Assembly: GCA_018266215.1 (NCBI GenBank)
Contig: JAFEAV010000014.1
Location: forward strand, 1-64,000
Length of the DNA stretch: 64,000 nucleotides
Reading direction: 5' to 3'
Source of the DNA: Cyanobacteria bacterium SZAS LIN-3
Lineage (GTDB): Bacteria; Cyanobacteriota; Vampirovibrionia; Obscuribacterales; Obscuribacteraceae
In this document: piece by piece, positions 41,489 to 50,701 of the stretch
Layout: the number at the start of each line of letters is the position of its first letter
Numbering within the stretch: position 1 is the stretch's first letter
Made by a program: the position numbers and the translations under genes
The notes under the pieces: generated by a model
Databases searched by the model: none
Told to the model about the DNA's origin: nothing
The model's input: the letters and a program-made list of their open reading frames with translations, nothing else

Positions 41489-42619
41489 CTACTTTCGCTC
41501 GAATAATTGTGCCTGAAGAAACAACATTTCCAGTTTTTCCATGTCGCTCCTGGCTCCATCCATCAACCTGTGCGCACGGTTCCAGTCGGCGCAGAGAAAA
41601 GCTCGGTAGGCGTAGCTGTAACTCTGGCAGGCGGCAAAGGTTCTGAGGCGGAGCAATTCGCGGTCGTCGACCCGGTCTTCCAGAAGCAGTTTCAATTCAT
41701 CCGCTATCTGTTTGAATTCTTCCGGGGTAACGTCATTATCAGGCTCCCTTAGTTTCTCTGCTGCAGGAGATGCTGTATCTTCGTCAGCATCGAGGTTGTC
41801 TGGGCGCCGCCCAATTTCCACAAGGAAACCATCAAGATCAGCAACACTGGTCCGCAGCGCAAGCATCAATTTTTGCAGTCCGCCACGATTGTTATCACCG
41901 TACGCCGCGATTGTGCCAATAAGGTCCTTTTCCGCCCGGGCGAACGCCGTCGAAAATTTCTTCATCAGCTTTTCCTCGCTTCGCACAGGCTTGAGCAAAA
42001 ATTTTTGTCTCGCCTTGTTAACGCGTTTGATTAGATTGAAGATCGTGGACGCTTCGCCCGGCAGTCTCAGTCTCTCGCATTTGTTTGCCAGGGACACCTC
42101 TCCAGGATGTTCTTGTTCCGCTGCATAACAAATATGCGCATGCAGCAGAAGCCCTCCAAGCGCGGTAAATTCCGCTGACTCTGCACTGCCGGTGCGCAGA
42201 AAGTTGAGAGCGTCTTCGTGGATCTCAACGCACTCAACAAACCACCGCTTCACGGCGGGCCCCAGCCGGCAATTTTTCCATTCGATAACAGTTTTAAACT
42301 CGACAATGCCGCCGCCAAGCAAGCTTATATATTCTTGCGCTGTATCGGCAAACTTTTCCGGAATGACTGCAGCCTCAATGTGCATGTGGCGTAACGCCAG
42401 CCGCAGGTGGACCTCGGCCAGCTGGGCCTCAGAGCGCGAGCGGCTTTGCATGCCGTCCATACCACTGGTCCTGGCCTGCACGAGAGACTGTTCTGCGCTT
42501 ATCAGATGTGTTTCGGCCTGCTCACAAAATTGTGCGTGCTCACATGCTGAAACAAATTCGCGGGCCTGGTCGATTCGCGCTTGCAGTTTATCGAGACTGG
42601 CTTTTGTCGGACCGCCCAT
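41489..42619 (-). CDS. Hypothetical protein, helical, second of a two-gene unit
   Basis: 376 aa, mostly helical, no membrane segment. It begins directly after the stop of the preceding minus-strand gene (TAG at 42620-42622, ATG at 42617-42619), so it is translated with the upstream 134-aa protein. Both proteins share helical, Ala/Arg-rich patterns (LDKLQARIDQAREFVSAC vs LIEVIVACERMLADLN). Its 3' end nearly touches the convergent repeat protein (5 bp). Function unknown. Confidence 0.6.
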   Translation of the reverse strand: MGGPTKASLDKLQARIDQAREFVSACEHAQFCEQAETHLISAEQSLVQARTSGMDGMQSRSRSEAQLAEVHLRLALRHMHIEAAVIPEKFADTAQEYISLLGGGIVEFKTVIEWKNCRLGPAVKRWFVECVEIHEDALNFLRTGSAESAEFTALGGLLLHAHICYAAEQEHPGEVSLANKCERLRLPGEASTIFNLIKRVNKARQKFLLKPVRSEEKLMKKFSTAFARAEKDLIGTIAAYGDNNRGGLQKLMLALRTSVADLDGFLVEIGRRPDNLDADEDTASPAAEKLREPDNDVTPEEFKQIADELKLLLEDRVDDRELLRLRTFAACQSYSYAYRAFLCADWNRAHRLMDGARSDMEKLEMLFLQAQLFERK

Positions 42620-43024
42620 CTAACTGTTGCCCTTTGAGCTCTTGCTCCCGCGCTCGCCGCGGCCATCAATCCTGTCGATAGCCTGTCGCAACTCATCGAT
42701 CTTTTCTCTGGCTTCTTTTTGCCACTGAGGGCAGAGCTCCAGGAAGTCCGCCTCACCAAGCAAGGCCTCGATCCTCTCGGCTTCAAATGCCTCGCGAGCG
42801 AAACGCAGCCGCAGCAGGCCGACGTCGATAAAAGCCCACGCCCGTTTGAGATCCTTTTCTGCCAGTCTTTCGATGCTCTGGGCGACGGCCTTACCGGCAA
42901 AATCGACGTTATGAGCGATGGTCGGGTTTGTCCTCGTCTCCTGCAATCCGAGATCACGATTGAGATCCGCCAGCATGCGCTCGCATGCGACTATAACTTC
43001 AATAAGTTCGGACTCGCGCTTCAT
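42620..43024 (-). CDS. Hypothetical helical protein, first of a two-gene unit
   Basis: 134 aa, helical and charged, ending in a Gly/Ser/Lys-rich tail. The start ATG is at 43024 and the stop is adjacent to the next start with no gap. No known domain. A two-gene unit with the 376-aa protein downstream; no other clue to role. Confidence 0.6.
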   Translation of the reverse strand: MKRESELIEVIVACERMLADLNRDLGLQETRTNPTIAHNVDFAGKAVAQSIERLAEKDLKRAWAFIDVGLLRLRFAREAFEAERIEALLGEADFLELCPQWQKEAREKIDELRQAIDRIDGRGERGSKSSKGNS

Positions 43025-43086
43025 CGGCCAGTTGTTTCAGAATCCTCGATCAATTTCAGCCCGTCAGCAGGTTCGCCTATTCTAGC

Positions 43087-43950
43087 TTATTGCGCGACGG
43101 TTTTTTTGATTGGTACTCTGGCGACATCCATCGACCCGGATTTTGCGCCATTGATAAACGGCAGCATATTGGCAGAGTATTTGCCCTCTCCGATTGAGCC
43201 CGGGGCGATCATAGCAATGTTGCCATTGCGGATAGCTATTTCCGTGCGATTTATTATCTGGGGGTCGGGCTGCTTCATCAGCCACTGATCGCCGATCATG
43301 CGCAGGGTGCAGTCGCGATCGAACGAGGCTTTTTCCCAGCCCTTTTTGACTGTCCCATCAGATTTTGTCATCACCGAGGAGAAAATCAATTGGCCATCAT
43401 CCGCTTTGGGTGCGGTGGCGACGAGTTTCATAGTGCCCGTTGAATCCGTCGCTCGAACGATGACATTGTCTTTATTATCTTCCCAGGTCACAGTCGTATT
43501 TTTCTTAACCGTACCGTCGCGGCTGGTTGCCTGTGATTCAATCGAATTGTTGAAATATCCGGTGGAGAACTCCAATTTGAAATCTTTCTTTGGCCACTCC
43601 ATCTGATCGTTTGTGAACTGCAAATCGAGGGCGAGGGCAACATGCGAAAGGTCCTTGGTGCACGTTGATGGAAAGGAATCGTGACCGTCTCCGACGTTTC
43701 TGTTCGATGGGTTATCTTGTGGAGGCATACTTGTTTCCATTTTCCCGGGGGGCGGGTTGTCGCGCCGTGGCCCCGAAACCGACGGTCCGTTTATAGCAGG
43801 GTTTGCATTCTCCGGAGCGAGTTGTTTGATGGGAGGTCGGCGCCCGTCATCGGAATCACCCATGCTGAAAGAGGCAATCTGGTGAATCAGCGGGTTCTGA
43901 CCAGCTCGGTGATTTGTCTCGTTAATCGCGACTGCATTGAAAATTTCCAT
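43087..43950 (-). CDS. Hypothetical protein with a beta-rich C-terminal domain
   Basis: 287 aa. The first 100 residues are Asn/Pro/Ser-rich and disordered; the rest is a beta-rich domain with regular Thr/Lys strands (KLEFSTGYFNNSIESQAT, TVTWEDNKDNVIVRATD). No signal peptide is seen. Its coding frame is supported by length and by a single consistent codon pattern. Resembles modular secreted or surface proteins of this lineage, function unknown. Confidence 0.55.
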   Translation of the reverse strand: MEIFNAVAINETNHRAGQNPLIHQIASFSMGDSDDGRRPPIKQLAPENANPAINGPSVSGPRRDNPPPGKMETSMPPQDNPSNRNVGDGHDSFPSTCTKDLSHVALALDLQFTNDQMEWPKKDFKLEFSTGYFNNSIESQATSRDGTVKKNTTVTWEDNKDNVIVRATDSTGTMKLVATAPKADDGQLIFSSVMTKSDGTVKKGWEKASFDRDCTLRMIGDQWLMKQPDPQIINRTEIAIRNGNIAMIAPGSIGEGKYSANMLPFINGAKSGSMDVARVPIKKTVAQ

Positions 43951-44149
43951 GGGGGTTTGTCCTGCTTGAGGGGCAATCTGTCATCCCATTTACCAGCCAG
44001 CGCGGTGAAAGCGGCGTGAAAATGGATGGGGGGAAATACGCAGGGGCTGATGTTATCAGTTGTGTTACTCTGCCAGGCAAGGTCTGGGCGGGAAACTTAA
44101 TGCATTTTGGTGGGTTTAAGTGGTGGAACGTTGAGGGACGATCTTTTTC

Positions 44150-44905
44150 TTAGAGCTGGCGCGCTTCGGCCTTCGCTGCTGGATGCTCGTGATTCAAGCC
44201 CCATGACATTCCTTCAACCTTTCCAAGCTGCTCAAGAAGGAGCATTTGTCCTGCGTACGACCGTCCCTTGGATATCACGGTTCCGTCAGACTTGGATACC
44301 CAGTAGCGGTGTAGTTCAGAGACCGAACATGGTGCGGGACCATCTTGATAAAAGACTATCGAGTAATGACCGGTGGCTGCCGGCGATGCATTAAAATCTT
44401 TCTCCACGAAAACATAGTAATCAGCGAGAGTGAGATCTGGTTTGCCGGTTCGAAATTCGTGGACCGCCGCTTCCAGTGCTTTCTTTTCGCCGTCTGAGTA
44501 ATGTGGACTTCCTTCGTCGTTGGGCCAAATCTCTTTCCGCTGGTTGCCGAAAACGACGCGACTTACGCCAGTCGGAACTGTGAGTACATAGTCGAACGGA
44601 CCTCCTCGCCGAATGAGGAGCATATTTGCTTGAAGTCGAATCTCATTCCCAACAGTCCTTACCTCAAGGTTGCTGCAACCGCTTGAGAAACTATTGTTTG
44701 GGAGTCCTCTAATGTGCAAGTAAGTTACGTCACCTGCCGAAACAGACGTAACGTGGAGACGGCTGATCTGACTTCTTTCAAGCGGCATTGTAATGGCCTC
44801 TATTCCGACCGCCCCTAAAGCAAGCAGGCAAGCAATCGCAACAAACGCAAGAGTAAGTGGCTTCACGCATGTGATTCTGCCAGGTTTTCTAAACCAATGG
44901 TTCAT
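44150..44905 (-). CDS. Hypothetical membrane-anchored protein
   Basis: 251 aa with one membrane helix (about 17-40, LTLAFVAIACLLALGAVGI) near the N-terminus, so the rest is extracytoplasmic or periplasmic. The soluble part contains a beta segment (TYLHIRGLPNN) and a YYVFVEKDFNASPAA loop with two Cys. Not recognised. The gene is isolated; a plus-strand frame of 95 codons overlapping its 3' half is not supported. Confidence 0.55.
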   Translation of the reverse strand: MNHWFRKPGRITCVKPLTLAFVAIACLLALGAVGIEAITMPLERSQISRLHVTSVSAGDVTYLHIRGLPNNSFSSGCSNLEVRTVGNEIRLQANMLLIRRGGPFDYVLTVPTGVSRVVFGNQRKEIWPNDEGSPHYSDGEKKALEAAVHEFRTGKPDLTLADYYVFVEKDFNASPAATGHYSIVFYQDGPAPCSVSELHRYWVSKSDGTVISKGRSYAGQMLLLEQLGKVEGMSWGLNHEHPAAKAEARQL

Positions 44906-45009
44906 TTTCTTGTAACACCACCGCGACAGACTTAGCTGCTTAATTCTTTCAGGTTATCAGCTTTACGGCGCCAATGGGCATTGTCAAAAGCAACTTGTGC
45001 AGCCGCAAA

Positions 45010-45930
45010 TCAGGCAAGCTCTGTGACATGCTCACAAAGCTCCTGCACAATCTCGTCTTCCCTATCCATGCCGGATGACAATCTGATTGGCTGCCCGCCT
45101 CGATGCGAGACCCTGTAATAGGTTTCGCTTCCCCAGTGTTCGACGGCAACATCAGTTAAAGTATTCCAGGGTACGAACTGCCTTTGAAATAGACTGTGAA
45201 AAACGATTCCACTGTCTTCAACTTCAATTTTCCAAACCATGGGTATTATAAGTTTTGCGCCGCCGAAGAGTAGAAGCGGGACAAACAAACTAAACATTAT
45301 GCGTTGGGAGAAATCCATATCAGCTGGATATCCTGAAATCCAATAAATTGCGAAGCCTATTGCACACATGGCAAAACTCAACCAATTCACCGCAAAACGA
45401 ATCCTAGCGAAACCTTTTAGTTGAAAGGAATCGCCAGGTTTTAGAGTGCGCAGTCCGGTCATTCCATCGGACATTTTTCGTTCAGTTCTACCGGTCAAGA
45501 CGCGTTTCTCCTCCGTAAGGCTGTGCCCCCTCCCAAGCTCATAAGAGATTGCGATTGCCAGGAAGAACGACAAAAACAGTGCTCCTGAAATTGTAGATTG
45601 GATCTCGCTCTGGAAACGCTCGTGAACATTGCCTGACGCAGATAGCACAGGTGAATCGGCGACGTATGTAATCGGAACATGTGCACCTATGCCTCTTCCC
45701 CCTAGCTCATCGATAGAGCCACGGCCTGTGTAAGTTTCGGAGCCGAGCTTAAAGGAGTATGAAAATGTGTTGTGGTCTTTGGGGGTGAGGCCAGTTACGA
45801 TTGAGTCTGCTGCCATACCATTTTGCCTGAGCCTATAAAAGGTCGGCAAATTGATGCTCCCAATTATCACGGCGAATATACAGGCCAGAAAAATCCACAG
45901 CACCAGAGTTTTCTTAATGGACACTGCCAA
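45010..45930 (-). CDS. DUF3592-like membrane protein with a PH-type C-terminal domain
   Basis: 306 aa with four membrane helices in two pairs (10-30, 115-135, and two around 185-235). The first extracytoplasmic loop has the DUF3592 pattern (ADSIVTGLTPKDHNTFSYSF followed by the Gly-rich GRGIGAHVPITYV). The last 70 residues form a beta-rich domain beginning IEVEDSGIVFHSLFQRQFVPWNTLTDV, similar to bacterial PH domains. Function unknown; a housekeeping membrane protein is plausible. Confidence 0.65.
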   Translation of the reverse strand: MAVSIKKTLVLWIFLACIFAVIIGSINLPTFYRLRQNGMAADSIVTGLTPKDHNTFSYSFKLGSETYTGRGSIDELGGRGIGAHVPITYVADSPVLSASGNVHERFQSEIQSTISGALFLSFFLAIAISYELGRGHSLTEEKRVLTGRTERKMSDGMTGLRTLKPGDSFQLKGFARIRFAVNWLSFAMCAIGFAIYWISGYPADMDFSQRIMFSLFVPLLLFGGAKLIIPMVWKIEVEDSGIVFHSLFQRQFVPWNTLTDVAVEHWGSETYYRVSHRGGQPIRLSSGMDREDEIVQELCEHVTELA

Positions 45931-46080
45931 ACCTCTAAAATTCCCTGGAATTCATATGCTTACCGGCAAGATTGGAACTGGCTTTCATCATAAGAGCATG
46001 ATATCACCGACCCCTGAAGCTATGTGGCACCGGATTAGCGAAGAGGTCTTCGGCCCCGGAGTTGTTGGCGAGAGTGATTA

Positions 46081-46195
46081 CAGAGCTGGCCGGCCAAACA
46101 GATCTCCGGTAAACCTACAAAATGATGCGTCGTACGAACGACTGCAAAATTATGGGCCATGATGCTATCTTGGTACAAGAAACGGTCGTCTGCGA
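46081..46195 (+). repeat. 115-bp direct repeat, copy A (leader of the TPR-like gene)
   Basis: This 115-bp block and the one at 47343-47457 align without length change, with identical ends (CAGAGCTGGCCG at the left; TACAAGAAACGGTCGTCTGC at the right) and a shared -10-like TATCTT (46166-46171) 17 bp after TGCAAA. It sits just before the ribosome binding site of the gene at 46209. Confidence 0.7.
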
Positions 46196-46208
46196 CCGGA
46201 GGCAAATT

Positions 46209-47264
46209 ATGCGTTTGAAAACGATGCGAGAGCCGGAAAGGCCCCGTCCTGCTCCAGACGGAACGAATGCGGATTGGTCATATGTTTTCGCGGGCGAAGA
46301 GATGCCTGCTACAGAAGCGCGGGAGAAGGAAAGGGAGTTGAAGTCGGACCCGGATGATCTTGCTTGCCATCTTATGCTGCTTGGATATTACGGTGGACGG
46401 ACGACTGGCCAGGACAAGTATTTTGCTCACTTGTTGTGGATGATCAGTCACCGCCCAGCTGATACCGTGAGCTTTTACCTGGGGCATGATTACAGCTCCC
46501 GAGCCTTTGTTTGGACGAAGGAGCGAGAGCGTAAAGCCAGAGATATGTGGAACCATCAGGTTAAGAGGCTCCATACAAATGCGCAGGTCCTATGCAATGC
46601 TGCCGCTTTTTTTAGAAAGTTTGACCAGCCCATGAGTGAAAGGCTTTTTAAACGGGCAAAGGCAGCAGATCCGACGCTAGCCCTGCCTGCCAGACAACTG
46701 GCCTATCATTATAGATTTCGAGCGTCAAAAGCTCCCAAAAGTAAGCAAGCAACTCTTATACGCCGGGCTTTGATTGAGGCTGATGAAGCTCTCAGGAGAC
46801 GAGATAATCACGGCGAGCGGATCGGTGTACTGCGTGAATTTACGCCAACCGCAATCAAATTCGGTCACCTCGAGCAGGCAAGAACATATGCATTGCGGCT
46901 CAAATATTATGGCGAAGGTTTTTATCTTTGGAGCCAGTATGCATACCTCTTCCTGACCTGGCTTGATCTTCGGGAGAATCGAATGCGTGGGTTCCGGTTC
47001 AAGCTCAAACGGCTACGCAAGTTGTTTAAGTCGAATCCTTCACATGTAGCTTCGTGTAATGCTGCTCTGTGCTTAGTTGGCGATGCGATTAAAATGGGTG
47101 AGATGTCCATTGCGCAAGATGTGCTTCGTGTTTTAATTTTTGGCTCACGTGAGCCTCAAGGGGCTCAAAAACAGGCCGAGCTCAAGGAGTGGCTTGCGGC
47201 GCTCAGACAGGAACGAGAGCCGGAGCTGATAATCCTCAAGGAAAGGATGGACCAATTGTTCTAG
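46209..47264 (+). CDS. Hypothetical helical-repeat (TPR-like) protein
   Basis: 351 aa from the ATG at 46209, chosen because CGGAGG lies 7 bases upstream; a longer frame from 46122 would begin inside the duplicated leader. Helical pairs in the middle (LFKRAKAADPTLALPARQLAYHY, IGVLREFTPTAIKFGHLEQARTYALRL) resemble TPR units, without a full consensus. No signal peptide. Its leader repeats that of rpsB 1.26 kb downstream, so the two may share regulation. Confidence 0.6.
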   Translation: MRLKTMREPERPRPAPDGTNADWSYVFAGEEMPATEAREKERELKSDPDDLACHLMLLGYYGGRTTGQDKYFAHLLWMISHRPADTVSFYLGHDYSSRAFVWTKERERKARDMWNHQVKRLHTNAQVLCNAAAFFRKFDQPMSERLFKRAKAADPTLALPARQLAYHYRFRASKAPKSKQATLIRRALIEADEALRRRDNHGERIGVLREFTPTAIKFGHLEQARTYALRLKYYGEGFYLWSQYAYLFLTWLDLRENRMRGFRFKLKRLRKLFKSNPSHVASCNAALCLVGDAIKMGEMSIAQDVLRVLIFGSREPQGAQKQAELKEWLAALRQEREPELIILKERMDQLF

Positions 47265-47342
47265 TTGATTCGGGAGCTAGGCTTAATCTGCATGCCGACG
47301 CAAGATTGCTGCTCTATACAGAAGTCATTGGATGAGGATTTC

Positions 47343-47457
47343 CAGAGCTGGCCGACCAGACGGCGCTCCATGAATTAGCAAAAATGATGCGGTAATCGAA
47401 CGTCGGCAAAAATGTAGTCCGTGATGCTATGTTTGTACAAGAAACGGTCGTCTGCGA
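47343..47457 (+). repeat. 115-bp direct repeat, copy B (leader of rpsB)
   Basis: The second copy of the block at 46081-46195. Both have CAAAAATGATGCG-type centres, a -10-like TATGTT (47424-47431 region) and the same 3' end just before the ribosome binding site. In this copy the start codon of rpsB follows after 9 bases. Confidence 0.7.
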
Positions 47458-47466
47458 GAGTTCCAT

Positions 47467-48285
47467 TTGTCGATACGCTCAGCATCCATCAGACAATTAC
47501 TTGAAGCTTGCGTTCACTTTGGTCATCCAACCAATCAGTGGAATCCCAAGATGCGTCCGTTCATCTACGGCGAGCGACGCGGCATGTATATCGTCGACCT
47601 CGTCCAGACGCAATTGGCTCTTACTCGGGCGTGCGAGTTTCTTGAACAGGCGTCAGCCTTGCGCAAGAACATTGTTTTTGTCGCCACCAAAAAGCGTGCT
47701 GCTGAAATTATTGAGGCAGAGGCAAAAATGTGCGGGGTACATTTTGTCAGTCGACGCTGGCTAGGCGGCACGCTTACCAATTTTGAGACGATTCGAATGC
47801 GTATCAATCGTCTGAAAGAGCTGGAAGAAATGGTGGACACTGGTGAACTTCACAGGCGTGGCAAAAAGGAACAGGCTGTGCTTAATCGTGAAATGTCCAA
47901 ACTGGGAAACTACTTCGGAGGTTTGAGACAAATGCGCGGTAAGCCTGATGTGCTGTTCATCGTTGATCCGAAGCGAGAGGCAATCGCCGTGAAGGAAGCG
48001 CAAAGAATGCGTGTCACTATCATCGCTATTGTTGATACAAATTGCGATCCGACCGGTATCGACTATGTCATACCGGGCAATGATGATTCAATGCGCTCGA
48101 TCAAGTTGATTACCTCCGTTCTTGCGAGCGCCATAGCTGGCTCCGGGCCTGATAGCATGCGGCCGGATTCGGATGATGGTGGGCCAGGTCTTCAGCCGTC
48201 TGGAGTTCCTCGCCGTCCTTACCCGTCCGCTGGTAGTGCTGAGCTTGAAGCGACCTTATCTTTGCCAGGCGACGATCAAGACTGA
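47467..48285 (+). CDS. rpsB: Orphan, divergent ribosomal protein S2
   Basis: 272 aa from a TTG at 47467 with GAGAG about 10 bases upstream. S2 signatures are present: VHFGHPTNQWNPKM, IVDLVQTQLAL, RRWLGGTLTNFETI, GLRQMRGKPDVLFIVD. The first motif differs from the usual LLEAGVHFGHQTRRWNPKM (here LLEACVHFGHPTNQW), and the last 45 residues are a Gly/Pro/Asp-rich tail. The elongation-factor gene tsf, which usually follows rpsB, is absent; a minus-strand gene follows. This looks like a second, diverged S2, but I cannot see the rest of the genome. Confidence 0.85.
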   Translation: MSIRSASIRQLLEACVHFGHPTNQWNPKMRPFIYGERRGMYIVDLVQTQLALTRACEFLEQASALRKNIVFVATKKRAAEIIEAEAKMCGVHFVSRRWLGGTLTNFETIRMRINRLKELEEMVDTGELHRRGKKEQAVLNREMSKLGNYFGGLRQMRGKPDVLFIVDPKREAIAVKEAQRMRVTIIAIVDTNCDPTGIDYVIPGNDDSMRSIKLITSVLASAIAGSGPDSMRPDSDDGGPGLQPSGVPRRPYPSAGSAELEATLSLPGDDQD

Positions 48286-48348
48286 AAACCGTACAACCCA
48301 ACCTTGGCTTAACACCTCTATGATGACAAATTATGGCCATTCGCGACA

Positions 48349-49164
48349 CTAGACTGCGATTCGGTCCAGTTGCTCTAAAACTGGCCGTAGAAATGATTGC
48401 TCCAGTTCCAAATCCACCATTTGCGGCAAGATGAAGTTGTTCACCCAGTAATTCACGCGAACTGCCATTAAGCCTGCTTTTTTAATATCAATAACTACCA
48501 CTAAGCGGCTATCAGCACCCATCCGGATGCTGCATGTTCCTGCGACTTTGTTGAAAATATTTCGTAGATCGTCCCGCCATTGGGCTATCTTTTCAAGGTC
48601 GATTTTTCCGCTAATTCGCACTTTGCCTCCGGGCGTTATATCGAGGGCTTCGAAATCAAACGTACGCGAGGGTAAATGCGCCTCCTTGCGAAAGCGTAGA
48701 ATCAAATCGCCCAACTTCAATTCGAAGCCTTTTGCCGTGTCGGCAAGATCGCCGCTCGATAGTTCGCACAGTCTCAAGTAGTATTCGCGCAAGTTCCAGC
48801 GTTCCCAAGATTCCTGCAGTCGCTCATTGAATGCGGAGTCGCCTGAGTAAAGGCCAAAGGCCATAGCACTTGAAAGTGCATATCTCATCGATTCTGAGGC
48901 TTGTGCATCTTCTAATAGTGGCTCGGCTATTTTATCCCACGATTTTTCGACTAGATATTTTAGATAGCCAGTGCCTAAACGAGAGGCAACCGATGGTGAG
49001 CCTGACTGTGCAATTTTCACAATGCACTGATAGCCGCGCATAGGATCGTTCTCACACATTGTCTCCAGGTCTATCAGAGCCCAGTCATAGGCTTCGAGAT
49101 TGTGTTCAACACAAAGAATGAAAGCTTCCACAATTGAAGTCTCAATATTCGGTTTGGATGACAT
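48349..49164 (-). CDS. Hypothetical protein
   Basis: 271 aa, helical, no signal peptide or membrane helix. An N-terminal half of helical repeats (IVEAFILCVEHNLEAYDWALIDLETMC) is followed by a beta-rich part (KVRISGKIDLEKIAQWRDDLRNIFNKVAG). No known domain recognised. It lies between rpsB and a small membrane-protein gene on the same strand (31 bp away), possibly one unit. Function unknown. Confidence 0.55.
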   Translation of the reverse strand: MSSKPNIETSIVEAFILCVEHNLEAYDWALIDLETMCENDPMRGYQCIVKIAQSGSPSVASRLGTGYLKYLVEKSWDKIAEPLLEDAQASESMRYALSSAMAFGLYSGDSAFNERLQESWERWNLREYYLRLCELSSGDLADTAKGFELKLGDLILRFRKEAHLPSRTFDFEALDITPGGKVRISGKIDLEKIAQWRDDLRNIFNKVAGTCSIRMGADSRLVVVIDIKKAGLMAVRVNYWVNNFILPQMVDLELEQSFLRPVLEQLDRIAV

Positions 49165-49194
49165 TGAACCTCACTATAGAATGTTTCTGCGCCG

Positions 49195-49653
49195 TTAATT
49201 ATGGAACCATCGCGGCGCAATCAAAATATGAGCCGCGATTGTTGGTGAAATGCCTGCAACGATGAAATACAGCATCACCTTGCATGCCTCTTTTATTTTG
49301 CGGCCCGCTATTAGCATTCCGATGAGCGGAAAAACACCAGAAACTGCCAGCATTACTCCCAAAATGCAAGGGCTTACCCATGCCCGATTGGTGGCTTGGC
49401 CCGTTTCGCTAAGATACAGTCCATGCGCTACCAAAACGGTGAAGAGTGCCGATACAATCGCAACTTTGGTCCAGTTGCCGAGCTTAGCTCTGGCAAGGGA
49501 GAATGAACCAATCAGAACGCCTGACCAAAACATTAGAAACCATGGCCGATTTGCATCGACGCTGGCGTCAGCATGCAGGTCGACTTTGATGACTGCTAGA
49601 GCCATAAGTGTTATAGACGCGACTGCCGCTAGCCCAACCCTTAATTTCACCAA
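49195..49653 (-). CDS. Small hypothetical membrane protein
   Basis: 152 aa with four hydrophobic helices (3-22, 42-58, 65-85, 92-115 and a final one near 130-150). Short loops with Cys in PCILGV. No recognised family. Likely co-transcribed with the downstream minus-strand gene. The start codon and ribosome binding site are weak, so the exact N-terminus is uncertain. Confidence 0.5.
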   Translation of the reverse strand: MVKLRVGLAAVASITLMALAVIKVDLHADASVDANRPWFLMFWSGVLIGSFSLARAKLGNWTKVAIVSALFTVLVAHGLYLSETGQATNRAWVSPCILGVMLAVSGVFPLIGMLIAGRKIKEACKVMLYFIVAGISPTIAAHILIAPRWFHN

Positions 49654-49837
49654 GGTGCACCTTCAGCTTACAAATCCAGTCTGACAGAAGTTCCTCACCG
49701 CAGTCCTAACACCAGTATGGCTCCAAGGCAATAAATCAGTCCGAATACTAATCTCATCGCCAGCCCGCCTCTGTCCCAACCTTGATGAACGACAGTTGAT
49801 CTCACTGCCGGTGGTGCCCTGAATATTTCATACCCAA

Positions 49838-49866
49838 ATAAAAAACCGTCCTCCCGGGGAGAACGG
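49838..49866 (-). terminator. Intrinsic terminator of the tRNA-Arg transcript
   Basis: On the minus strand CCGTTCTCC-CC-GGAGGACGG forms a 9-bp stem with one G-U pair (49846-49866), followed by TTTTTTATT. It lies 24 bases after the tRNA 3' end, so it ends that transcript. Confidence 0.8.
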
Positions 49867-49889
49867 CTCTCTAATTCACTTCTAAGATT

Positions 49890-49963
49890 CGTGCCTGGAG
49901 AGATTCGAACTCCCGACCTCATGGTTCGTAGCCATGCGCTCTATCCAGCTGGGCTACAGGCAC
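49890..49963 (-). tRNA. tRNA-Arg (anticodon ACG)
   Basis: Reading the minus strand, acceptor arms GTGCCTG and CAGGCAC pair; D-arm GCCC/GAGC-type, anticodon stem CATGG/CCATG with loop CTACGAA (anticodon ACG, reads CGN Arg codons after inosine modification), variable loop of 5 nt, T-arm with TTCGAAT. 73 nt plus the discriminator G; no encoded CCA. An intrinsic terminator follows. Confidence 0.97.
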
Positions 49964-50080
49964 CCGTTAAGCGAATTTCTATATTATCACAGCCTTTTGG
50001 CCCCGCGAAACTTGGCTGCCGCACGTAAACAGATTGCTTAATAGATTATCTGATCGCGGCGGCTTGCAAAGGGAGACCGC

Positions 50081-50701
50081 CTATTCGGCGTGTCGTCGCC
50101 TGGACCAGTGAAGGACGCTGCCTTTGACATTGGTCGAAGTGCTCGACGAGGCGCCGGACTCGCCCACCGTACCTGGGCTGGCGGCGGGATTATATCCTTT
50201 GAAGCTATTGTAGGCCTTGATGCCCACCGGTGCGGCCGGTTTGTTGGCGGCGGCGGCGGCTTTTGCGGCTTTGGCCTGGGCTTTTGCCAGGGCATTGGCC
50301 TTAGCCCGGAGGGCGGCTTCGTCCACCGGCGGCGCTTTTGGCGGCACGCCGTTATTTACCTTGGGCAGGGGCGTGGTGATGCTCGGCGCCGAAGATGTAT
50401 AGGATTGGAATCCCGCCCGGGGGAGTGCCATCTGGCCGCCGGCGGGCATGCCGCCGAATCCGCCCGGTGTGCCGGACGCCGGACCGGCGCCGTTGCCATA
50501 CTTGACTATCGGCGAATCATCAACATATTGAATCTGTCGCCGGGACATATAAAACTGGCTGGAGTCGGGCAGGTCGCCCGGCTTGTTCTTAACGAAACCG
50601 GCCTGGGCAGAGGCGCCGGCCACGGTGAAAGTGGCGCAGACCAGGAGCATCGCCGCATGACTTGCCAGTCTTGGATAGAATTTAGTAACAGAAGTTGCCA
50701 T
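50081..50701 (-). CDS. Exported low-complexity hypothetical protein
   Basis: 206 aa with a signal peptide (ASHAAMLLVCATFTVAGASA). The mature part is Pro/Gly/Ser-rich with an Ala/Lys-rich helix (ANALAKAQAKAAKAAAAANKPAA) around residue 140-160 that could be a membrane-spanning or coiled stretch. No domain recognised. It may be an envelope spacer or structural protein. Divergent from lpxI. Confidence 0.6.
   Translation of the reverse strand: MATSVTKFYPRLASHAAMLLVCATFTVAGASAQAGFVKNKPGDLPDSSQFYMSRRQIQYVDDSPIVKYGNGAGPASGTPGGFGGMPAGGQMALPRAGFQSYTSSAPSITTPLPKVNNGVPPKAPPVDEAALRAKANALAKAQAKAAKAAAAANKPAAPVGIKAYNSFKGYNPAASPGTVGESGASSSTSTNVKGSVLHWSRRRHAE

Noticed and set aside
44107..44394. 95-codon plus-strand frame
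   Set aside because: It overlaps the minus-strand gene at 44150-44905 in a shadow frame and lacks a good start context.
49695..49922. 75-codon minus-strand frame near the tRNA
   Set aside because: It begins inside the tRNA gene and crosses its terminator. A 20-residue hydrophobic end of it could be a tiny peptide, but there is no support for that.
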